A stretch of 64,000 nucleotides of DNA from Datisca glomerata (Eukaryota; Streptophyta; Magnoliopsida; Cucurbitales; Datiscaceae). Below, piece after piece: positions 11,306 through 22,279 of the stretch. The notes beneath the pieces were generated by a model. It saw nothing but the letters and a program-made list of their open reading frames with translations. It was not told where the DNA came from and ran no database searches. Every line of letters starts with the position of its first letter. The stretch's first letter is position 1. The stretch spans positions 186,001 through 250,000 of the forward strand of contig QANY01005384.1 of NCBI GenBank assembly GCA_003255025.1. The letters are read 5' to 3'. A program made the translations under genes and the position numbers.

Positions 11306-11929
11306 ACTTGGGGGCTAATTAACACACACTCAGTAAGTGAGGGAGCTAAATCATACCAACCTAACGAGATCTATAAGCTCACCGAATGTAAGCTAGCACG
11401 TCTGTCAACGTTTTACATGGCACTACGGTCCTTGATGCTTCCTTCTACTTAACGGACCTTGCGAAGACGCGACCACCTGACGTGTCAGTAGTTACATCAC
11501 AATTGTTTCGTTAATCTAGTTAGATACCTATAAAGTACTTCCTGCAATCTTTCCTATTACACATTAAGTGATCCTATGGTTAACATGGATCGATGAATAC
11601 TGAGGTTATATTGAACATTATATTAATTTCAAATTACTACAAACATGGTCTCATAAACTACTATTTAGGTGGTGGTGGCGGCATTCCGGCCGATCCAAAG
11701 TTAAAATCTAAAATAAACAAGAATTTTAATACTTACAGGCAGATGGTAATAAGAGATATGTTGGTGATAATCAGGAAGGAGGAGAAGCAGGAGAAGTGCA
11801 CGAAGAAGAAGAAGAACGTCGTAAAATCTTCAGATATTATTATTATTTAGAGAGAGAGAGGGAGATAGTACATTATTTAGAGAGAGAGAGCGAGTATGCT
11901 AATTCCCAAGTAAACTCGGATATAAATTT
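11306..11929 (-). other. Leader of pararetrovirus copy 2, with GA-rich tracts
   Basis: Non-coding stretch between promoter and primer site, read on the minus strand. Two (GA)n tracts lie at about 11850-11866 and 11879-11891 on the + strand. The frame 11593-11850 on the + strand is low-complexity (Gly, Lys and Glu runs) and is not credible as a gene. Confidence 0.45.
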
Positions 11930-12240
11930 TGATGCCTTCAACAAAGGATGATGCCTCCCTTTTATATTACAAAAGTAAATAGTTACAGTATAAGGTGGCG
12001 TGTCCTTATCATTGGAGTCGTTTATCCTTGTGTTCTTTGCTTTTTAAGGATGGGAATCTACTTTATTAAAAGTAGATTTGTCCTTTTCTGCTTTTACTGT
12101 TGTTCATGGGATACAGTGGAAATCCATTGTAGGGAAAGTAGATTTATCTTCTTCTGGTAGTGGGAATCTACTTTAGGGAAAGTAGATTATGCTGTTCACT
12201 GTTGATGATAGTGGGCATCTGCTTTTCTGAAAAGTTATTG
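11930..12240 (-). promoter_or_regulatory. Pararetroviral promoter, copy 2
   Basis: On the minus strand repeated AGTAGAT(T/G)CCCA boxes between about 12225 and 12050 lead to TAATATAAAAGGGA at about 11970, then GGCATCATCCTTTGTTGA. The arrangement is that of 3490-3735 with more repeat units, several paired as inverted AAAGTAGATT / AATCTACTTT, which could form hairpins. Confidence 0.7.
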
Positions 12241-12311
12241 CCGACACTATTAAATTTTGTTTGGTGAGAGACAAGAGTTAGGCCTTGCCTTTTCTTTCCT
12301 TGGCATTGTCA

Positions 12312-12900
12312 TTAGAGATTATGCTGGTGAAAGTATCCCAAAGACTGCAATAATGAGATTGAATGATTCTTCTGGTGGATCTGGAGAACAAACGTCATAG
12401 AAGTGCCAGAACAAATTTGTGTTAAAATAATCAAAATTTCCTTTGCTGTTGTCGTGTGATAGATATGGGGGAATAGACTTCTTTTGGCCATTCTAGGAGA
12501 ACATACTTCTGTTGGCCATTCTGGTTTTGTAGTATATGTTTTCTTGTGACCAGAATGGTATTGTGAGTTTGCACACAATCTGTACATCCATAATTTCACA
12601 TAGATCTGACATCCATTTCTCATCTGCTGTTTCAATGAAGAGAATAGTCTCTTCAGTCATACTGTTAAATATACAATGTTCTGGTATAAGAAGGACATCT
12701 TTAACAGATTTGCTAGAAGAAGCCTCTTGTGTACTGTATAGATTGGTGTTTAAGCTTGAATTCAGGCTTGGGAATTCTGTTATGTAGGGATTTCCCCTGC
12801 CTCGGCCTCGACAGCCGCGGCCGTGATTTCTGTTCATGAATCCTGCAAGTATTCACGGGTTAGAAAGTCTAGTAAAGAGTTCTGTTCACCTTCGATATGC
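12312..12900 (-). pseudogene. Caulimovirid 3' tail after RNase H, copy 2
   Basis: Two overlapping minus-strand frames (12493-12837 and 12312-12635). The first starts with an Arg/Gly-rich stretch (RGCRGRGRGNP) directly after the end of the RNase H domain, whose last residues at about 12900-12850 read EGEQNSLLDFLTRE. The rest contains an acidic segment and SMTEETILFIETADEKW. The function of this tail is unknown to me. A frameshift lies at about 12560. Confidence 0.5.
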
Positions 12901-13975
12901 TCAATATCAAAATCAAATACTGATAATAAACTTTGCCAAGAGGCAAATATCTGTTTTGAAGCAAGATTATGTACGTCTTTTTTGAATATCTATTTGGCTG
13001 CAGAACAGTCAACTCTTGTAAGAAAATGCTGGTTAAGTAAATCATCCTGAAATTTAAGAATACACTTAACAATTGCTAAACATTCGTGTTTAATAGTTGG
13101 ATAAATTAAGTGCTTGTCCTTTCCAAACTCTAGAGGTAAACCTAAGGAGTTATTTTTTTCTGATTACAAGGATTAACTTGCTTAAGGATCACACCATATC
13201 CCTAGTTAGAGGCATTTGTTTCAACAATCTTTTTCAAGGTAGGGTTAGGTAAAGATAAGAAATGTAACTGTTGTATTTTTTGCTTTATTTTCTGTACAGC
13301 CAAAGTATGTTCAGCTGTCTAAGGAGAAGGGTTTTTCTTAAGTATATTATAAATAATAGAGTTATCCTAGGCACATTACTGGTAAAAGTCTCTAATATAA
13401 TTCAGACTTCCTAAAAATTTATATAATTGGTTTTTATCTTTTATCTCGTCTGGAAATTTAGAAGTAAATTCTATACTTCTGTTAATAGGAATAATAGTTC
13501 CATTAGGAATATTATGTCCTAAGAATCTAATTTCAGTTTGAAAAAGTTTCATCTTAGAAGCAGATAAAACTAAACCATTTCTGATAATAACATGCTTGAA
13601 GATATGCAAATGCTTTATATGCTGATCAATGGATGATGAAAAAAAATTAAAACATCATCAATGTAACCGATAATGAATTCAGTATACGGTTGGAAAATAT
13701 CATTAATGATATGCTAAAATTCGGAAGGTCCATTCTTAACTCAGAATGGTAAAACATTCCATTTAAAATGATCAAAAGGTACTGTAAATGCAATCCTATA
13801 CCTATACTGTTCAGCAATTTGAATTTACCAAAATCTTGATTTTAAATCAAATTTAGAAAAGATTACTGAATCATGTAAGCGATCTAAAATATCCTTCTTA
13901 TTCGTAATATGATACCTAATCTATTGGAGGGCATCATTAAGCGGTTTATACTTAATATCTTGGAGGGCATAAATA
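12850..13975 (-). pseudogene. Caulimovirid reverse transcriptase - RNase H, copy 2
   Basis: The catalytic YIDD codons are at 13654-13665 on the minus strand, flanked by a frameshift. The frame 13376-13609 holds FLGHNIPNGT and LYKFLGSLNYIRDF. RNase H starts near 13235 with an IVETNAS block and ends near 12850 with FLTRE. Multiple stops make it inactive. The left part of the reverse transcriptase reaches about 13975, where it meets a TAATCGATATTATT repeat at the Copia boundary. Confidence 0.7.
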
Positions 13976-14091
13976 ATCGATATTATTATTTAATTATCAT
14001 CTCATAATAATTAAACATTATCTAATTTCATAATGATATATTTTGTCTCATTTATTGATGAACACAAAAATAATCGATATTATTATTTAAT
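13972..14091 (+). repeat. Two copies of a 23-bp AT repeat at a transposon boundary
   Basis: AATAATCGATATTATTATTTAAT occurs at 13972-13994 and exactly again at 14069-14091. The first copy sits where recognisable pararetrovirus sequence ends. It may mark a slipped target duplication or a repair scar, but no transposon ends were matched to it. Confidence 0.6.
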
Positions 14092-14399
14092 GATAATTTC
14101 TGAAAATTACATTAAACAATTCAATTAATTAATCATACATAATTATATACTTGCCTTAGAAATATAATTCTTTTTACAAGTCAGTCATTTTCTCATAACC
14201 TGAAATATTCACACCCTAAACTGTGTAGTACATATGCGACTTGGGGATCATGGACCCATAATCCTAAACTCCAATAAATCAGATTATTAATTAAACTTTT
14301 TAATTAAATAATCTTATTTATTAATTCAATTATTACTCCACTATAAATAAGAAATTGCTCTTTTAGAGATTACAGAATGTATTTATAGAGTATTCTCGT

Positions 14400-15162
14400 G
14401 TAGTCTATTGATATAATTAAAATTATCATTTTACCCTTCTAATTATCTCTTGATCTTTAAGTACCATTAAATCACTAGTGAATGACTAATTTATAGTGTA
14501 TTATAGATTTGAGCGCAATAACCATTCAGTCTCAGAATTGACACTTAAGGGAACCAATATACAACCCGTTAGAAAAGTTTGGATTCCAAATCTTGTAAGA
14601 TCATGTTCCTAGTCATCCATATCATTGATTCTCCAAAACAAAAGTCACTAGCCTATTTTACAAACAAACCTTAACGAGTGAATCAAAAGATCTAGTAGAC
14701 ATGTATAGGAGTTCATGACTACTCAAGATTCAGACTGATTTATATATGATAATCAAATTGATGTGCATTAAATCTTTATGATAAATGACAAGTTAGTAAA
14801 TATATTAATCCACATCGGTCTTATCATATATAATCTTATTATATAAAATACTTTTACTAAGATGTCTATCCACATCAATGATCTGGATCAAGATTACATG
14901 CACTCATAATGCTTAGTGAACCAAACTAGCAACTATTTAGTAAAAGATTTCACACTTTAATATGTTATTGATAATTTTATTCATTATCTATGACACTAAT
15001 CCTCTCGTACTTATTTAAGATCATAGTCTTATTAGTGAATATAGAATTTTCAAAATATTGAAATAAATTATTCAACAATAATTTAAAAGAACAATTATAA
15101 GAAAGATATAATTTTATATTAAAAATGTCTAAATACATGCTTTGAGAGCACCATGCCCAACA
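14400..15162 (-). repeat. 3' LTR of Copia 1 (left boundary uncertain)
   Basis: The right edge at 15162 reads TGTTGGGCATGGTGC on the minus strand and matches the 5' LTR edge at 22279. The stretch 14430-15160 aligns by eye with 21570-22279. Left of about 14400 the similarity fades, so this LTR is either truncated or strongly diverged there. Confidence 0.7.
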
Positions 15163-15239
15163 ATCTCTCACTTGCCATAATGCAAAAGTGCATGGCATCT
15201 CTCTCAAACCCATATTTTACATATGACCCCCAAACAACT

Positions 15240-16590
15240 TTGCAGGATGTGTATTTGTAAATGAGTCAGTCAGGTTCTGATCCAATGTTATTGCCATAAC
15301 AGTCAGATCACCTCGGTGTACGATCCAGACGTCGACTTTCGACCATCCTTATCTGATTCAGATTCAGTATATCCATTGAGATTCAGGTCTCCACCTGAAT
15401 AAATAAACATATAACTTCTCATTCTCCAGATATACTTGAGAATGTACTTTATTGCAATCTAATGTTCTAAACCAAGATTTGATTGATAACGACTGACAAT
15501 TCCTACTACATAATAGATGGCTGGTCTCGTACATAACATTGCATACATGAGACTACCATAGTTGAAGCATAAAGAACCTTTCTCACATCCTCTTCCTCCT
15601 GAGGTATCTTAGGACACTACTCCTTGGAAATGTTAATTCTATGTCTGGTCAGTAGTTGACATTTCTTAAAAAATTTCATAGAGAATCTCTCTAACACCTT
15701 ATCAATATAAGAAACCTAGAAAGTGCCAAGAACTTATTTTTTCTATCCCTTAGGATTCAGATGTCTAGAACATAGTTCGTCTCTCCCAAATCTTTCATTT
15801 AGAATTTCTTAGCTAACCACTTCTTTACTTTTGATAAAGTTTCTACATCATTTTTAATGAGTAGAATATCGTCAACATAAATAACTAAGAAAATCACTAT
15901 CTTATCTTTGATGTATTTTTAAATACAAGCTTTGTTAACATATTGCTTGAATCCATACGATTTAATAATTTCATCAAATGTAAGATTTCAATATCTAAAT
16001 GCTAACTTCAATCCATAAATGGATTTAAGCAACTTGCATACTTTCTGATCTTGGCCCTTTTTCACGAACTCTTATGGTTGCATCATACAAATGCTATCTT
16101 CAAGAGATCCTTTCAGAAAGTTGTCTTGACATCCATTTTCCATATTTCATAGTCTAAACTAGCGGCTATGGATAAAAGGCTGAAATGGATTTTAGCATGG
16201 CAACGTGAGATAATGTCTCTTCATAATTCGCTCATTCTCTTTGTGTATAGCCTTTGGCTACCAGCCGTGCCTTGAAAGTCTCTAATTTTCCATCTGCACC
16301 TCTTTTCTTCTTGAAGATCTATTTACATCCAATGCGTCTGACATCTTCAGGTGGATCTATAGCCTTTGGTTACCAACCGTGCCTTGAAAGTCTCTACTTT
16401 TTCATCTGCACCCCTTTTCTCCTTGAAAGTCTATACTTTTTCAAGATCTTCCATCGCTTTTTTAAAGGTCAATGGATCATCCTTATCAGTGTCAGACACT
16501 AGGACATGTGACTCTAGTTCATAGCAAATAGGTTGTTTTACAACCCTCTCACTACGATGTTGAATTGGGGTTTCCTGAACATGAACATTG
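15240..16590 (-). pseudogene. Copia 1 reverse transcriptase, broken
   Basis: On the minus strand the catalytic box reads IYVDDILL, with the YVDD codons at 15868-15879, followed by a KNDVETLSKVKKWLAK segment. This is typical of Copia reverse transcriptases, which copy the element RNA in cytoplasmic particles. Only short pieces are open and many stops intervene. A duplicated stretch is seen near 16250-16290 and 16360-16400 (TAGCCTTTGG(C/T)TACCA), so a small internal tandem duplication has happened. Confidence 0.65.
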
Positions 16591-16592
16591 GT

Positions 16593-17381
16593 TTATGTGG
16601 TTTGTCGTTTATCAGTTAATGATAAGGATGGTCTGATCTCATCAGATGCTAATGCTTCGAGAACTACTTTGCTTCGAGATTTGTAGTTTTCCATATAATC
16701 GTGTTCAAGGAAAGTGGTATTTGTCGATACAAACACATTTTGACCATTGTGACTATAAAAATACCCACCTCTTTTTTCTGGAGCATAGCCAACAAATATG
16801 CACACTTCAAACATTGAGTCTAATTTTTCAGTCTTGGGTCTTAGAACGTGACCTGGACACTCCCATATAAAAGAAATGACGTAAATTGGGTTTAGAACCA
16901 TTCCACAACTCTAATGGTTTCTTGCTTACAGGCTTAGAAGGCACTACATTGAAAATGTAGGTTATCTTTGAAGTGCATATCCACAGAATGTGAGTGGTAG
17001 TGATGAGTAGCTTAACATGGATCTAATCATATCCAATAGGGTCAATTTCTCTTCTTGAGACATCATTTCACTGTGACGTTCCAGGTGTTATGAGTTGGGA
17101 TATAATGCCATACTCTAGCACGTAATCCTTGAGTTCTAAATCCAAATATTCACCACCTCGATCTGATCAAAGTTTTTTTCAATGATTTACCTAGTTGCTT
17201 TTCAACTTCAGCTTTGAAGTCCTTAAACTTTCTAAAAGTTTCAAACTTTCTATGCATTAGGTAAGTATAACCATATCTAGAGTAATCGTCAATAAAAGTG
17301 ACAAAATACTCATACCCACATCTAGCTTCTACATTGATCGGTCCACAGACTGTATGTACTAGCTCAAGTGGTTCCTTGACT
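16593..17381 (-). pseudogene. Copia 1 integrase C-terminal part and linker, broken
   Basis: The 16593-16901 minus-strand frame reads CIFVGYAPEKRGGYFY and later NTTFLEHDYM, the conserved GKGY-like block after the Copia integrase core. The integrase core continues upstream to 17381, where a FVTFIDDYSRYGY block is readable near 17300. The core is split from its N-terminal part by the hAT MITE at 17390-17822. Integrase inserts element DNA into chromosomes; this copy cannot be translated through. Confidence 0.7.
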
Positions 17382-17830
17382 CTTTGGCCTAGGGGTGTTC
17401 ACGGTTCGGTTCCGCGACAAAACCGAACCGAACCGAACCAAACCATGAGTTTCAGTTCGGTTCTTAAATTTGATATTATTAATTAAAAATAAAATTTTAA
17501 ATACTTTTTTAGTGATATTATTGAAAAAACAAATATAGAATTAAATTTTTGCTTATTCGGTTCGATTTGGTTCGGTTTTATATGAAATTATATATAAAAA
17601 TAAAAAACATCATATAAATTTAAAGTTTTGGTTCGGTTCAAAAACCACCAAATTCTGAATCAAACTGAAACTTCGATTCGGCGATTTTTCCGAACCGAAC
17701 CGAATATACATAAGGAACCGACCGAATTGACCATTTTTTGGTTCGGCTCAGCCAGTTCGGCTCGACCAGTTAGGCTCAGCCGGTTTGGCTCGACCAGTTT
17801 GGTTCGGTTTTGAACACCCCTACTTTGGCC
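17382..17830. mobile_element. hAT-type MITE with perfect 8-bp target duplication
   Basis: The element proper is 17390-17822 (433 bp). It begins TAGGGGTGTTCA and ends TGAACACCCCTA, a perfect 12-bp terminal inverted repeat. It is flanked by the identical 8-bp target duplication CTTTGGCC at 17382-17389 and 17823-17830. An 8-bp duplication with TAGGG-type ends is the hAT signature. The body has many GGTTCGGTT / AACCGAACC runs able to fold back. It codes nothing and sits inside the Copia 1 integrase region. Confidence 0.92.
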
Positions 17831-17834
17831 CTTT

Positions 17835-18420
17835 TCAGAAAAAAGGTTTCTTGGTCATTTTACCCTCTAAACAAGATTCACAAACGTGAAGAGTCTCAAC
17901 TTTTAGTTCTCTCAAAGCACCATGCTTTGTTAACCTGTTTAATCTATCTAGATTAATATGTCCTAACCTAAGATGCCATAGATACGTGTCATCATCATTA
18001 TGAAAAACTCTTTGGCATTTGTTACATTTAAGATTTGCTACTTTAAACAATTCAGAATTATTTAATGCATGTTCAATCAGTTTAAGCATATACAGTCCGT
18101 TTGAAACTTTAGCATGACAAATATTGAATCCATTCTTTGGAATAATAATCTGATTATTAATAAAAGAAACTTCAAAAGATTGTTCATGCAGTAACGAAAG
18201 AGAAATCAAATTTCTCAAAAATCCAAGAATAAAATAAATATTGTTCAAAACGAGAAAATTATTTCCAAAATTAAGATGGACTGTCCCCAATGCTTTCGCA
18301 GACGCAGGCGCAAAACTGCCAACTCTCATTATCCCCTCGCCATCAGCAAACTCTCTTACCGAATCAAGCATCTGCAAAGAAGAACATACATGATTAGTGA
18401 AAACTGAATCCAATATCTAG
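17835..18420 (-). pseudogene. Copia 1 protease C-terminal part and GAG-pre-integrase domain
   Basis: A clear minus-strand frame (17835-18413, 192 codons). Residues 1-70 carry the end of the aspartic protease region with the VYFILG-like and LISLSLL blocks. Residues about 110-192 are the GAG-pre-integrase zinc-binding domain with WHLRLGHINLDRLNRL and CESCLEGKMTKKPF, the HHCC fold at the N-terminus of Copia integrase. This is the longest intact Copia frame in the window. The MITE follows immediately. Confidence 0.85.
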
Positions 18421-18527
18421 GATGGCGAATCATATTCCACTAAACAAGTTTCAAGTACAAGTAAATCACATTTACATTTCTTTTTCAGTTCGAAGACATA
18501 CTTGCTAAAGTTTCTCTCTAGTGACCT

Positions 18528-19282
18528 TCAACTATATAGTGGAAACACTTTCCCTTGGGTTTGATGTCGCCTTTGTTCTTCTTGGCCTTGGGTGACTTTT
18601 TGGCTTTCTTTCCTCTTTTTTCTTACTATTGTCCTTACCATCGTTCTTCTTCTTTTGTTGTTCTTAACAACATTGGAAGAAGGTTTTTGCTCAGTAACAT
18701 TTGCCCCACCCTCTTTAGTCATACTCTTGTTGAACGAATCAAAAGTCCGCAGTTCATTCAACAATTGAGTCATATTGAATTTTAACTTGTTCATAACATA
18801 GTTAGTGGTGAACGCAAAAAAAAAACAAGTGTGAGCGATTCGAGTATAATGCTGACTTGAGTTCGCTCATCAATGGTAGCCCCATATACGTCTGCCTCAT
18901 GCATTATAGCTTTCTTCATCTTGGTTGTCATGTAGCTTCTAGTAGCCTCATGACGACTTTGATCAGACTACTGCCCAAACATCGTTTGTAAAGTTTCCAT
19001 AATCTCATAGGTAGTTTCCATGCTTTCATGCTTGGTTCTCTGAACATCATTCATGCTTACAAGCATATAGCACTTAGCTTTGTTGTTGAATTGAATCCAA
19101 GCATCAAACTTGTTCCTAATACTCTTAAGGGCATTGGCAGCGGGCTCCTCAGGACATTGCCCAGTAAGAAAAAATTTGTGGTTCTCACAAATTAACATCA
19201 AGTTTAAATTTGACTTTCATCTTATAAAATTATCACCATTTAATTTCTCAAGTACAAATAAAGCAGTAATAGAGTTGCCCAT
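18528..19282 (-). pseudogene. Copia 1 gag, broken
   Basis: Translation would start at 19282 with MGNSITALFVLEKLNGDNF. A stop soon follows, then the 18968-19201 frame (LICENHKFFLTGQCPEEPAA, later KHESMETTYEIMETLQ) and 18528-18794 (KLKFNMTQLLNELRTF, then a Lys/Arg-rich tail). This is a UBN2-type gag, which forms the particle shell. A zinc knuckle is not readable after the basic tail. Frame breaks lie near 19220 and 18830. Confidence 0.75.
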
Positions 19283-20751
19283 GGTAGACATAATAATAAC
19301 TGAAAATTGAAACATACTTAATTGAAATAAATATCAAGAATTCAGCAAGTAAACGTAATGCTTAAACATATTAAACAGATAAATTTAATAATTACTAATC
19401 CATGATAAGACAACCTAATAATTAATGTGCCGCCTTAGGGTTGAGCAGATTAATTTTAGACTTTCTATGAGTCATTCTCATCCTTATTAATTAAAACTCA
19501 AAATATCTCATATTTTCTCTTTTAATAATAATGTATCGCTTATTTGTTCAAGTCACAATTATCCACTGAAACCTTAATTGTGACTTTGTGAGTGTAACCC
19601 ATTATTTTGGATTCCATGACTTGATTTAGAATATGCCACTTTAGAGTCGGTCAAAATTAAACTACATCACTTAGTCCTATTTTCTTAAAAAGTTCAACCT
19701 TGGTATTGAAACAGCTCGAAACCTTTCGTAGGGGGATTAAAACAAAGACATCTTGAGACCCTCACTGTACCTCACGGTGTTGTACAAATAATGAAGACTA
19801 TAGATTACATTGACATGTCAACATTCTCCTACTCACTATTTTAGAATAATGTGTTTCTATTTTAACTAACCAATTAATTTCAAATTAATTACTAGTTAAA
19901 ATAACTCTATGAATGTAAAATTATTAGTTAATCCAATCTAACTGGAATAGTTTATATGCAATTGATTTCACAAGATAATTCATTTAAACATATTAGAAAT
20001 GTTCTAATCAATCATGTTTCTACTAATGAGATGCATGATTAAATAAAAATGTGTGGGGTTTCATGTATAGCATGTGATCGACTAATGCATTATAATGTTA
20101 TCAATAAAATCAATAAAAATATATTTAATAATTAATTAAAAAATGATGAATCGAGTGACTATTGAGTATTTCTAAATTATAACCTTTAAAAAATAGAAAT
20201 AATTACAAAGAGTACTTCAAAAATACATATTTCTCAAATAGCTCCTTATTCAACAAAGATCAATCTTCGTAATATTCAAGCTTTTTGATCAAACCCCTTT
20301 TAATTAGGATACACTATTTTTCCTATTTAATAATCTCATTAATATCCTTTTAAAATTAATTGAATTTGATACTAAAAAATAATTTGATGATCATCAAACT
20401 TGGGTCAAACCCAATCAATTAATTAATTTTGATTTAAAAAAAATTAAAATTGGTAATTATACTTTTAAAAATCAAATTTCAGATTTTAAAATTCAAAATT
20501 TAAATTTCAAAAATTTCAAAATCAAATTTTAGAATTTAAAAGATAAGGATAAAATTTGGGTTTTAGGACTTCTGATAAATTTCCTATGCAGTAATAACAA
20601 TTGACATTCATCATTAACAATACATTTAACATTCATCATTAACAATACATTCAAAAAATAAACCATCCATTCATTCATACATATCAAAATGAATATATTA
20701 TGAACAATGCCAGAACACCTACACAGTATTAAATATACAAATATATGAAGA
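19283..20751 (-). other. Copia 1 leader between primer site and gag
   Basis: About 1.5 kb without coding potential, unusually long for a Copia leader and very AT-rich. A tandem of CATTCATCATTAACAATACAT lies at about 20608-20655. A stretch of AAATTT-like runs lies at 20440-20550. Confidence 0.5.
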
Positions 20752-20765
20752 CCGCTCTGATACCA
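20752..20765 (-). promoter_or_regulatory. tRNA-Met primer-binding site of Copia 1
   Basis: The minus strand reads TGGTATCAGAGCGG directly after the 5' LTR end, complementary to initiator tRNA-Met as in most plant Copia elements. Confidence 0.85.
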
Positions 20766-20766
20766 G

Positions 20767-22279
20767 TTATTAGAATCCGCGGCGACGCGTCGTGGAAGGC
20801 GTGGCGTGGCAGGGTTTTAAAAAGAAATTTATAAAATGATAAATGATCACATCGTTGCAGATCCCAAAGATGAAAACTTCTTAATTGAAAAACACTTTTT
20901 CAGATCGGATCCATTATATATTTATATATTGAATCAAAGACATACATGGATATAAAATATACCTCTTGTAGTCCAATCAAACATCCTTGAAATATAATGA
21001 TCTTACAATCCCACAAATGATAGACTTCGAAATCTACACCACGATCTTTTAAATCAATCTTTAAATACACTAGGACATGTGTGGGCACGTATAATGTATA
21101 AAAAATAATTGTACTCACCACATGAGATCTAGAGATTTTTTAGAATGATTAATTTGTAGTGTTATTAGCACACTGAACCCAATAGAATAATATTTATATA
21201 TTTTCTAGATAATGGTATAACAGATTTTTAAGGGATTTACATAAAATAATAAATTAATTATAAATTTGCAATTAAAGTGGGACTCACTACAAATGTACAA
21301 TACTGCAGTGCCACACGACACTATAGTGTGTCGTGAAGAGTCACAGTGTCTCACGACACTGTAGTTTCACGGCACCACTATAGTGTCGTGAGGCACTAAA
21401 GTGTGCCACGTCCCACTGTAGTGCCATGTGGTACTACAGTAGTTCATCTCAATCTCTAATTCAAAATCAGTGATTGATATGTGGCAGTCCAACATGACAT
21501 GTAGTCCATTGATATAATCATTTCATGTAATTCTGTCGTCCAATTATTGGTTCGTAAATTAGAGTTGGTCAAAATTACTGTTTTATCCTTTTAATTACCT
21601 CTTGGTCCTTAAGTACCATTAATTCACTAGTATGACTAATTTATAATCATATTATAAATTTGAGCTCAATAACTAATTAACATTTAAGAGAATCAATATA
21701 CAATCCGTTAGGAAAGCTGAGATTTCAAATTTTGTAAGATCATGTTCTCAACTATCCATATCGCTGAATCTCCAAAACAAAAGTTACTAGCCTGTTTTAC
21801 AAAAAAACCTTAATGAGTGAATCAAAAGATACTGTATACATGCATAGGAGTTCATGACTACTCAAGATTCAGTTTGATATATATATATATGATCATCAGA
21901 TTGATATGTATTAAATCTTTATGATAAACGGTAAGTTAATAAAGATATTGATCCACATCGGTCTTGTGATATATAATCTTATTATATAAAATACTTCACT
22001 AAGATATTTATCCACATCAATGATTTAGATCTAGATCACATGTATTCATAATGCTTAGTGAATCGTACTAGCAACCATTCGTTAAAGATTCTATACTTTA
22101 ATATGTAGTAGATAATTTTATTCATTATCTATGACCTTAATCCTCTCGTACTAAATGAATATAGAATTTTCAGATATTTACATAAATTATTCAACAATAA
22201 TTTAAAAGAACAATTATAATTAAAATATAATTTCATATTAAAAATGTCTAAACACGCATTGAGGGCACTATGCCCAACA
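20767..22279 (-). repeat. 5' LTR of Copia 1, with hairpin-rich block
   Basis: About 1.5 kb, starting TGTTGGGCATAGTGC on the minus strand at 22279 and ending next to the primer site. Bases 21300-21440 form an unusual block in which CACGACACTATAGTGT-like motifs and their complements alternate, giving several overlapping imperfect hairpins. The rest aligns with the 3' LTR at 14400-15162 over 21570-22279. Confidence 0.8.

Larger units (their letters stand above)
9282..13975 (-). mobile_element. Endogenous caulimovirid-like pararetrovirus, copy 2 (inverted, circularly permuted)
   Basis: Read on the minus strand from 13975 downwards the order is reverse transcriptase, RNase H, 3' tail, promoter, leader, primer site, coat knuckle, coiled coil, protease, ending just before where reverse transcriptase would start. 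That order is the viral circle opened inside the reverse transcriptase gene, as expected if a circular viral DNA was integrated. The 5' coding part between primer site and knuckle (about 10450-11290) is poorly readable and no movement-protein motif was found there. The end at 9282 abuts copy 1. Confidence 0.7.
13995..22279 (-). mobile_element. Ty1/Copia retrotransposon 1, minus strand, decayed
   Basis: From right to left: 5' LTR, tRNA-Met primer site, gag, protease and GAG-pre-integrase, integrase, reverse transcriptase, 3' LTR. The gag to reverse transcriptase order with integrase first is diagnostic for Copia. Coding parts carry stops and a hAT MITE. The right end (TGTTGGGCAT on the minus strand, 22279) is clear and lies inside the antisense ORF of Gypsy copy 1. 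The left end is uncertain. Confidence 0.8.

Noticed and set aside
11593..11850. 85-codon frame with a Gly run and a Lys/Glu tail
   Set aside because: It lies in the non-coding leader of the inverted pararetrovirus and is made of simple GGTGG and GAAGAA repeats.
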